DNA from: REEP01 sp964603915
GTDB lineage: Bacteria > Pseudomonadota > Alphaproteobacteria > Rhodospirillales > Defluviicoccaceae
Reading direction: 5' to 3'
Assembly (NCBI GenBank): GCA_964603915.1
Contig: CAZRWU010000001.1
Coordinates: 28,126-92,125, forward strand
Length of the DNA: 64,000 nucleotides
Positions 58,376 to 64,000 of the stretch are shown here, piece by piece; the stretch's first letter is position 1, and every line of letters starts with the position of its first letter. Under the pieces are notes generated by a model. That model was not told where the DNA came from. It searched no databases and was given only the letters and a program-made list of their open reading frames with translations. Position numbers and translations under genes: made by a program.

Positions 58376-59152
58376 TCATGCCAAGCGATCGGGAGCGTCG
58401 GTAAAGACGGCGTTCACGCCCCAGGCGAACAGCTTGCGCGCCAGCCGCGGCGAGTTGACCGTGTAGCAGCGGAGCGGAATTCTCGCAGCAAGCACTGTGG
58501 CGGCACGATCGAGAGAAAGCCGGCGCGCATTGCAATGGACTGCCGTCGCGCCGATCGCTTCCAGACGGTGTCGCCAGTCCCGCGGAATGGTGTCGATCAG
58601 AAGCGCATGCTCCCAATCGGGAACCCCTGCCGCCGACACAGCCAGCGCCAGGGTGCTGAAGCTCGAAATGATGGGCGGCGGCAGAACGCTCGGCCAGACA
58701 GCCTTCAGCGTATGAACCAATGTCTGCGCCGTCTCCGCCTCGCGATCCCAATCCGCCTTGATTTCGACGTTCGCGCCAAGACCGAGGCCCTTGAGTACGG
58801 CCACCGCCTCCGTCAGCGTCGGAATACGCTCTCCGCGAAACGCTGATGAGAACTTCGCGCCGGCATCGAGCGTCTTGAGTTCGGCGAGATCATGATCGGC
58901 GAGGCGCCCCCGGCCGTTGGTGGTGCGTGTCAAATGCTCGTCGTGAAACAGCACAAGATGGCCGTCGCGGCTGATCCGGACATCGAATTCCACCCAACGC
59001 ATCCCCATCTCCGCCGCCTTGCAGAGCGACGCCAGCGTGTTCTCCGGTGCGTGCGCGGCAACGCCGCGATGTCCGATCAGAGGCCCGACAGGATGACGCC
59101 AGGGACGGCGCTCATCGCCGCGACGAGTCATCGGTGGCTGCATGACGAGCAC
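58376..59152 (-). CDS. ugpQ: Glycerophosphodiester phosphodiesterase
   Basis: Cleaves glycerophosphodiesters into glycerol 3-phosphate and an alcohol, 258 aa. TIM-barrel of the GDPD family: IGHRGVAAHAPENTLASL (His and the Glu metal site), GMRWVEFDVRISRDGHLVLFHDEHLTRTTNG, then LTEAVAVLKGLGLGANVEIK (further metal ligand Glu), and VNSPRLARKLFAWGVNAVFTDAPD at the end. A GTG at 59152 with GGAG seven bases upstream is the likely start; ATGs 3 and 7 codons on are alternatives. No signal peptide, so cytoplasmic, as UgpQ. It is divergent from mmsA. Confidence 0.94.
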   Translation of the reverse strand: MLVMQPPMTRRGDERRPWRHPVGPLIGHRGVAAHAPENTLASLCKAAEMGMRWVEFDVRISRDGHLVLFHDEHLTRTTNGRGRLADHDLAELKTLDAGAKFSSAFRGERIPTLTEAVAVLKGLGLGANVEIKADWDREAETAQTLVHTLKAVWPSVLPPPIISSFSTLALAVSAAGVPDWEHALLIDTIPRDWRHRLEAIGATAVHCNARRLSLDRAATVLAARIPLRCYTVNSPRLARKLFAWGVNAVFTDAPDRLA

Positions 59153-59313
59153 TCTCAGCTCCAGTCATTGGTTAGGCAACCCGGATCAGCGGTCGGCGCG
59201 GCGCGAGGCTTGACGGCGCTAGCCGCGCTGTCGAAGCTACGTCCTGCGGCCGCGAGAAAAATCGAACGCCGGACATCCAACGCCCATAAAACAGACCAAT
59301 ATGAAGGCATATC

Positions 59314-60807
59314 ATGACCACACTCCACCACTTCGTCGCCGGACGCCGCGTCGCCGGCGCCAGCGGGCGCTTCGGCGACGTTTTCAATCCGGCAACCGGC
59401 GCAGTCACCGCCAGGGTTCCCTTGGCGTCCGCCTCTGAGGTCGCTGACGCCGTGGCCGTCGCGGAAGCCGCTTTTCCGGCATGGGCCGCCACCCCGCCAC
59501 TGGTCCGGGCGCGCATTCTGTTTCGCTACAAGACGCTGCTTGATCGCTATGCCGACGATCTTGTTCGCTTGATCATCGCCGAACATGGGAAAACAGTCGA
59601 CGATGCTCGTGGCTCTCTCACAAGAGGAATTGAGGTTGTAGAGTTCGCCTGCGGCATTCCCCACCTGCTGAAAGGCGATTTCTCCGAGACCGTGAGCGGC
59701 GGCGTCGATTCGTGGTCGATGCGGCAACCCCTCGGCGTGTGCGTCGGCATCACGCCATTCAACTTTCCCGCCATGGTGCCGATGTGGATGTTTCCTCTCG
59801 CGATCGCCTGCGGCAATACCTTCATCCTCAAGCCTTCCGAAAAGGTGCCGTCTTGCGCGCTGCGTCTGGGCGAGTTGTTCCAGGAAGCGGGGCTGCCGGA
59901 CGGCGTTCTCAATATCCTCGGCGGCGACAGTGAAACCGTCGATGCCTTGCTCGTCGACTCGGGCGTAAAAGCCGTCAGTTTCGTCGGCTCGACGCCGGTG
60001 GCGCGACATGTCTATGCCTTGGGCGCCGCTCACGGCAAGCGGGTGCAGGCCCTCGGCGGCGCGAAAAACCATATGGTCGTGATGCCCGATGCGGACATCG
60101 ATCAAGCGGTGGACGCCTTGATGGGAGCGGCGTACGGCTCCGCCGGGGAGCGCTGCATGGCGGTGGCCATCGCTGTCGCGGTAGGCGACGCCGCCGACGC
60201 TCTGCGAGAGCGCTTGGCGACGCGGGTGCAAGGCCTGAAGGTTGGGCCGGCTTCCGATCCGCGGTCGGAGATGGGTCCGCTGATTACCGCCGCGCATCGC
60301 GCTCGCGTCATCGATTACGTGAACGCCGGCGTCGCCGAGGGCGCCCAGCTTGTCGTCGATGGTCGCGGATTGGTCGTGCACGGATGCGACAATGGCTTCT
60401 TTCTGGGGGGATGTCTGTTCGATCATGTCCGGCCGGGCATGCGCATCTACGATGAGGAAATTTTCGGGCCCGTGCTCGGCATCGTGCGAACGGCGGATTT
60501 CAAGGGGGCGATGACTCTCGTGAACGCCCATCCATGCGGTAACGGCGCGGCCATTTTTACCCGCGATGGCGATGCCGCCCGCATGTTCGCCAGCGCCGCC
60601 GCCGCCGGCATGATCGGCGTCAATGTCGCCATACCCGTGCCGATGGCCTTTCACAGCTTCGGCGGCTGGAAACAATCACGCTTTGGCGACCTCGCCATTC
60701 ATGGAAGCGAGGGCGTACAGTTCTACACTCAGATCAAGACCGTTACGTGCCGATGGCCTTCCGGAACCGCCGCCGGCGTGCATTACGCCATGCCGACCAT
60801 GGGGTAA
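59314..60807 (+). CDS. mmsA: CoA-acylating methylmalonate-semialdehyde dehydrogenase
   Basis: NAD- and CoA-dependent enzyme that turns methylmalonate semialdehyde to propionyl-CoA (and malonate semialdehyde to acetyl-CoA), 497 aa. It starts HHFVAGRRVAGASGRFGDVFNPATGAV. PLGVCVGITPFNFPAMVPMWMFPLAIACGNTFILKPSEK, VKAVSFVGSTPVARHVYA, and YGSAGERCMA with catalytic Cys about 281 are intact. The end, SFGGWKQSRFGDLAIHGSEGVQFYTQIKTVTCRW, is the MmsA signature. AAGG precedes the ATG. Product propionyl-CoA would feed pccAB or PHA. It is in valine, thymine and myo-inositol catabolism; no other gene of these pathways is beside it. Confidence 0.95.
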   Translation: MTTLHHFVAGRRVAGASGRFGDVFNPATGAVTARVPLASASEVADAVAVAEAAFPAWAATPPLVRARILFRYKTLLDRYADDLVRLIIAEHGKTVDDARGSLTRGIEVVEFACGIPHLLKGDFSETVSGGVDSWSMRQPLGVCVGITPFNFPAMVPMWMFPLAIACGNTFILKPSEKVPSCALRLGELFQEAGLPDGVLNILGGDSETVDALLVDSGVKAVSFVGSTPVARHVYALGAAHGKRVQALGGAKNHMVVMPDADIDQAVDALMGAAYGSAGERCMAVAIAVAVGDAADALRERLATRVQGLKVGPASDPRSEMGPLITAAHRARVIDYVNAGVAEGAQLVVDGRGLVVHGCDNGFFLGGCLFDHVRPGMRIYDEEIFGPVLGIVRTADFKGAMTLVNAHPCGNGAAIFTRDGDAARMFASAAAAGMIGVNVAIPVPMAFHSFGGWKQSRFGDLAIHGSEGVQFYTQIKTVTCRWPSGTAAGVHYAMPTMG

Positions 60808-60964
60808 TGCACGCCGTCCAGCGGCATGCCCGCGAGACTTGGCAACGCGCCTGCCGATCGTGAAAATCGCCCTTGGTTATAGGGAAATAAGCGGTCCAGT
60901 GTTAGAGTCGTCCTCTCGCGGATGCGCAAGCGACCGCAATACCGTTTTATGGGGGATACACAGA

Positions 60965-61369
60965 ATGAAAAGCAGAATGCGCAGAACTTGGCTTTACATG
61001 GTGTGTGCACTGACGGGAACAGCCGCTGCTGTCGCAGTGTTGGCGGGCGCGCCGGATGCCGCCGAAGAAGTCAGCTTCAAACTCGACGTCAAACCGATTC
61101 TCGACAGCCGATGCACGCAGTGCCACGCCCCTGGCGGCACCGGTTACGAGCAAAGCGGGCTGGATCTGAGGAGCTACGAAGGCCTGATGAAGGGCACGAA
61201 GCACGGCCCGATTGTGGTTCCGGGCGATGCGTTCACCAGCAATCTCAACGTTCTCATCGAGGGCCGCGCGGCTCGCGACATCCAAATGCCGCACCACCAG
61301 CGGCCGTTGCTTCAGGCCCAACAGAGGATCATCGCCGACTGGGTCAAACAGGGAGCCCGCGACAACTGA
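60965..61369 (+). CDS. Small exported c-type cytochrome-like protein
   Basis: A 134-aa protein with a membrane-targeting N-terminus (MRRTWLYMVCALTGTAAAVAVLAG, cleavage near GAPDA) and one haem motif CTQCH (50-54) in FKLDVKPILDSRCTQCHAP, then SGLDLRSYEGLMKGTKHG and MPHHQRPLLQAQQRIIADWVKQGA. This is the PSCyt1-type domain (planctomycete-type cytochrome), with a Met after the haem site (IQMPHHQ) that could be the axial ligand. The ATG at 60965 has GGGGG upstream; ATG 60977 is an alternative. It is convergent with petC, separated by about 120 bases. The electron partner is unknown. Confidence 0.83.
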   Translation: MKSRMRRTWLYMVCALTGTAAAVAVLAGAPDAAEEVSFKLDVKPILDSRCTQCHAPGGTGYEQSGLDLRSYEGLMKGTKHGPIVVPGDAFTSNLNVLIEGRAARDIQMPHHQRPLLQAQQRIIADWVKQGARDN

Positions 61370-61488
61370 CCGACGCTCCCGGGAGTTGCCGAAGGCCTCC
61401 GAGGTCAGCGATTGAACGAACGAAAGCGGTGACGAGCGACCTTAATGACAAGGCCGCTCGTATCCGCCTGACGCGGCAAAGGACCGTC

Positions 61489-62250
61489 TCAGTGGACGTC
61501 CGACCAAATCCTCTTCTTGAGCGCGAACAACAGGGCCGTGAAGGCGATCAGAAACAAGATCACCTTGACTCCGAGCCGTTTGCGATCTTCGAGTTCGGGG
61601 TAGGACGTCCATGACAGGAACGTCGTGATGTCGTGCGCGTACTGCTCGAGCGTTCCCTCGGTTCCGTCCTCGTACTCGATCACCCCCTCCATGAGCGGCG
61701 GCGGCATGGCGATCTGATGACCGGGGAAGTACGCATTGTAGTACATGCCCGGCCCCAGCTCGACGTCCTCCGGCGGCTCGTCGCTATAGCCCGTCATGAG
61801 AGCGTATAGATAATCGGCGCCTCCCGGCCGTCCGCGAACGATCAGAGAGAGATCGGGGGGAAGCGCGCCCGCGTTCGCGGCTCGCGCCGCCATTTCGTTC
61901 GGGAACGGCGGCGGCATGTAGTCGGCCGCCCGCGCCGGCCGCATGAACATGTCGCCGACGTCGTCGGGACCGTCCTCGACCTCGTATTCGGCGGCGACCG
62001 CCTCGATTTGTTCCGGTGGAAACCCGATGTCCTGGAGATGGCGGAATGCGATGAAATTCAGCGAATGGCAGCTATGACACGCTTGCGCGTAGACCTGGAA
62101 GCCGCGCTGCAGGCTGGCGCGATCGAACGTTCCGAAGAAACCGTCGAATCCCCAGCTCTGCCGCGGCAGCTCCACTCTCTCGGCCGCGCCAGCCGTTCCG
62201 GCAATGGCAAGGAAGGCGCTGAAAGTGGTCACGATCAGTTTCTTGATCAT
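61489..62250 (-). CDS. petC: Cytochrome c1 of the bc1 complex
   Basis: Haem c subunit passing electrons from Rieske to a soluble cytochrome c, 253 aa. A signal peptide (MIKKLIVTTFSAFLAIAGTAGAAER) is followed by the CHSCHS haem site (Cys58, Cys61, His62) in YAQACHSCHSLNFIAFRHL. GPDDVGDMFMRPARAADYMPPPFPNEMAARAANAGALPPDLSLI and MPPPLMEGVIEYEDGT with the axial Met are typical. A C-terminal helix (VKVILFLIAFTALLFAL) anchors it. The ATG at 62250 overlaps the petB stop by four bases, so it is translationally coupled. Last gene of the petABC operon. Confidence 0.97.
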   Translation of the reverse strand: MIKKLIVTTFSAFLAIAGTAGAAERVELPRQSWGFDGFFGTFDRASLQRGFQVYAQACHSCHSLNFIAFRHLQDIGFPPEQIEAVAAEYEVEDGPDDVGDMFMRPARAADYMPPPFPNEMAARAANAGALPPDLSLIVRGRPGGADYLYALMTGYSDEPPEDVELGPGMYYNAYFPGHQIAMPPPLMEGVIEYEDGTEGTLEQYAHDITTFLSWTSYPELEDRKRLGVKVILFLIAFTALLFALKKRIWSDVH

Positions 62251-63506
62251 TCGGCGGCCTCCGGCACGGGCCCTTTCCCCTTCGTCACGGGAGAACTGAT
62301 GCTGGCGGGCAACGCCAACGGGCGCTCGAAAATGCCGAGCAAGGGCAGGATGACAAGGAAGTGGGCGAAATAGTAGGCGGTCGCCGCCTGTCCGATCGGG
62401 ATCCAGACGCCTTCCGCGGGATTCGCCCCGACAACGCCAAGGACGAAGCAGTTGATGACGAAAATCCAGAAGAACACGCGAAACAAGGGACGGAACTTGC
62501 CGCTGCGAACCGGCGAGCGATCCAGCCATGGCAGAAACAACAAGACCAGGATTGACCCGAACATCAGGATCACCCCGATCAGCTTTGCCGACAGGAACCA
62601 AATGTCGAATGTTATTGCCCGCAGGATGGCGTAATACGGCAGGAAGTACCACTCGGGCACGATGTGCGCCGGTGTCTGCAACGGGTTCGCCTTGATGTAG
62701 TTGTCCGGTTCGCCGAAGAAATCGGGAGCGAAACAGATAAACCCGACGAAGAAAATCAGGAACACGCCGAGCCCGAACATATCCTTGATGGTATAATACG
62801 GGGTGAACGGCAAGGTATCCTGCGGTCCCTTGGTGTCGATACCCAAAGGATTATTGGACTTCTTCGTATGCAGCGCCCACAGGTGGACGAAGACAAGGCC
62901 GAAAATCACGAACGGCAGCAGGTAATGAAGCGCATAGAACCGGTTCAAGGTCGGATTGTCGACGGCGAACCCGCCCCACAGCCAGGTAACGATGCTTTCT
63001 CCGAAGAACGGAATGGCCGAAAACAGATTGGTGATGACCGTGGCGCCCCAGAAGCTCATTTGCCCCCACGGCAGCACATAGCCCATGAACGCCGTCGCCA
63101 TCATTGTCAGCAGGATAATGACGCCGGTCATCCACAGCAGCTCCCGCGGCGCCTTGTACGACCCATAGTACAGGCCACGAAACATGTGGATGTAGACAAC
63201 GATGAAGAACGCCGAGGCGCCGTTCATATGCATGTAACGGATGAGCCAACCGTAATTCACATCGCGCGTAATACGGTCCACGCTCTCGAACGCATGATCG
63301 ACATGCGCCGTGTACTGCATGGCGAGAAAGATGCCGCTGGCGATCATGATCACCAGAACGGTGCCCGCCAGCGAGCCGAAGTTCCAAAAGTAGTTGAGAT
63401 TCTTCGGCGAAGGGTAGTCGACCAGGTGATCGCGCATCATGGTGAACACCGGCATGCGCTCATCGATCCAGTTTATGGTCGGGCTTTTCCAGGTCTTTGC
63501 TTCCAT
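62247..63506 (-). CDS. petB: Cytochrome b of the bc1 complex
   Basis: Di-haem quinol oxidase core, 419 aa. Starts EAKTWKSPTINWIDERMPVFTMM at the ATG 63506; the frame extends upstream through the Rieske gene. Haem ligand histidines lie in helices B and D (RYMHMNGASAFFIVVYIHMFRGLY and FYALHYLLPFVIFGLVFVHLWALH). The quinol-site PEWYF is in HIVPEWYFLPYYAILRA, and the cd helices show TGVIILLTMMATAFMGYVLPWGQMSFWGATVITNL. Eight hydrophobic segments are visible. It oxidises ubiquinol; rhodoquinol is a poor substrate, consistent with its branched use. Confidence 0.97.
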   Translation of the reverse strand: MEAKTWKSPTINWIDERMPVFTMMRDHLVDYPSPKNLNYFWNFGSLAGTVLVIMIASGIFLAMQYTAHVDHAFESVDRITRDVNYGWLIRYMHMNGASAFFIVVYIHMFRGLYYGSYKAPRELLWMTGVIILLTMMATAFMGYVLPWGQMSFWGATVITNLFSAIPFFGESIVTWLWGGFAVDNPTLNRFYALHYLLPFVIFGLVFVHLWALHTKKSNNPLGIDTKGPQDTLPFTPYYTIKDMFGLGVFLIFFVGFICFAPDFFGEPDNYIKANPLQTPAHIVPEWYFLPYYAILRAITFDIWFLSAKLIGVILMFGSILVLLFLPWLDRSPVRSGKFRPLFRVFFWIFVINCFVLGVVGANPAEGVWIPIGQAATAYYFAHFLVILPLLGIFERPLALPASISSPVTKGKGPVPEAAE

Positions 63507-63517
63507 GGCTTTGTCTT

Positions 63518-64000
63518 TCAGCCGATGCGAAGAGTTGTATCGTCGACGAACTCGTACGGCGGCACGAGCAGATTGGTCGGAGCCGGCCCCCGGCGGATGC
63601 GCCCGGAGGTGTCGTAATGAGAGCCGTGGCACGGACAGAACCAACCGCCGAACTCACCGCGCGACTCGCCGGCGCGTTGACCCAATGGAATACAACCAAG
63701 ATGGGTGCATATCCCGACCACAATCAACCATTCCGGCCGTTGCACCCGTTCTTCGTCAGGCTCCGGATCGATCAGCGCCGTCAGCGTGACATCCCGCGCC
63801 GCCTCGATATCGGCGGCCGTCCGATGATCGATGAACACCGGCTTGCCGCGCCAGACCACCGTGATGCGTTGTCCCTCTTCAATCGGCGTCAGGTCGACGC
63901 CGGTGGTCGCCAGAGCCAAGGTATCCGCAGCCGGATTCATCATGTGAATGAAAGGCCATGCCGCCAGCGCCGTTCCGATCACACCGACCGTAACCGTCGT
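63518..64000 (-). CDS. petA: Rieske iron-sulfur protein of the bc1 complex, N-terminus cut by window edge
   Basis: The 2Fe-2S subunit of bc1. The frame is open from the window edge (reading in) to the stop at 63518; about 160 residues visible. The membrane helix (TVGVIGTALAAWPFIHMMNP), the hinge (ADTLALATTGVDLTPI), and the cluster loops CTHLGC and CPCHGSHYDTSGRI are intact, with YEFVDDTTLRIG at the end. The first 15 or so residues are off the window. It is first in petABC, 11 bases ahead of petB. Confidence 0.97.
   Translation of the reverse strand, partial: TTVTVGVIGTALAAWPFIHMMNPAADTLALATTGVDLTPIEEGQRITVVWRGKPVFIDHRTAADIEAARDVTLTALIDPEPDEERVQRPEWLIVVGICTHLGCIPLGQRAGESRGEFGGWFCPCHGSHYDTSGRIRRGPAPTNLLVPPYEFVDDTTLRIG

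Noticed and set aside
1..64000. Insertion sequence, phage, CRISPR, rRNA or tRNA
   Set aside because: No transposase, integrase, repeat-spacer array, or cloverleaf sequence was found on either strand; the genes are core metabolic and envelope functions.

Overview
The window is GC-rich and reads as a Rhodospirillales-type alphaproteobacterium. The evidence is a split three-gene proton-translocating transhydrogenase (pntAa/pntAb/pntB), ALAS-type hemA, an NDUFA12-mlaD-DUF2155-aat block, the EipB envelope protein, COQ9, a PspFABC system, NrdJ and a three-gene bc1 operon. An RquA-type rhodoquinone gene, class I PHA synthase, propionyl-CoA carboxylase and a probable PPi-dependent phosphofructokinase suggest an organism that stores carbon and balances redox under low oxygen. 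A Defluviicoccus-like glycogen accumulator is one possibility, but that is inference. I see no insertion sequence, phage, CRISPR, tRNA or rRNA, so this looks like ordinary chromosome.

Layout. 1-5.8 kb: GH13 amylase (cut by the window start), PRC-barrel protein, phaC, and a divergent OmpA-like lipoprotein. 5.9-10.3 kb: class I aminotransferase, homoserine dehydrogenase, recJ. 10.4-14.4 kb: phosphofructokinase, an NhaD-type antiporter with an odd leader, universal stress protein. 14.6-18.9 kb: pccB-pccA, sixA. 19-23.2 kb: rquA, an unknown gene coupled to a diguanylate cyclase, eipB, a TusA-like protein and a persulfide-sensor-type ArsR repressor. 23.4-28.8 kb: class III aminotransferase, hemA, a PadR-like protein, coq9-def, rpsU. 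29-40.3 kb: pnt operon, ABC1 kinase, pepF, acyl-CoA synthetase, aat, DUF2155, two tandem MCE proteins, NDUFA12. 40.3-49.4 kb: nrdJ with a candidate NrdR site, a PfkB kinase divergent from an AroE-like dehydrogenase, cydAB, a Coq10-like protein. 49.7-53.3 kb: small charged protein, YdcF, PagL-like protein, mtnP-mtnA. 53.3-58.2 kb: pspF / sigma-54 promoter / pspABC, a persulfide dioxygenase-rhodanese fusion, a COG4315 secreted protein. 58.4-64 kb: glycerophosphodiesterase, mmsA, a small c-type cytochrome, and petC-petB-petA (petA cut by the window end).

How it fits together. Several genes act on or through membrane quinones: RquA, COQ9, the Coq10-like protein, the ABC1 kinase, NDUFA12 (complex I), bc1, CydAB and Pnt. 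Carbon genes converge on sugar phosphates (amylase, PFP, PfkB) and on propionyl-CoA/PHA (mmsA, pccAB, acyl-CoA synthetase, phaC). Envelope maintenance is covered by psp, MCE proteins, EipB, PagL and OmpA-like proteins. Sulfur and persulfide chemistry appears twice, at 22-23 kb and 56-57 kb. The most unusual signals are the rhodoquinone gene beside a c-di-GMP cyclase pair, an exact 33-bp copy of nhaD coding sequence in its own upstream region, a palindrome in front of the persulfide regulator, and an AroE-like enzyme lacking the shikimate-binding serines.
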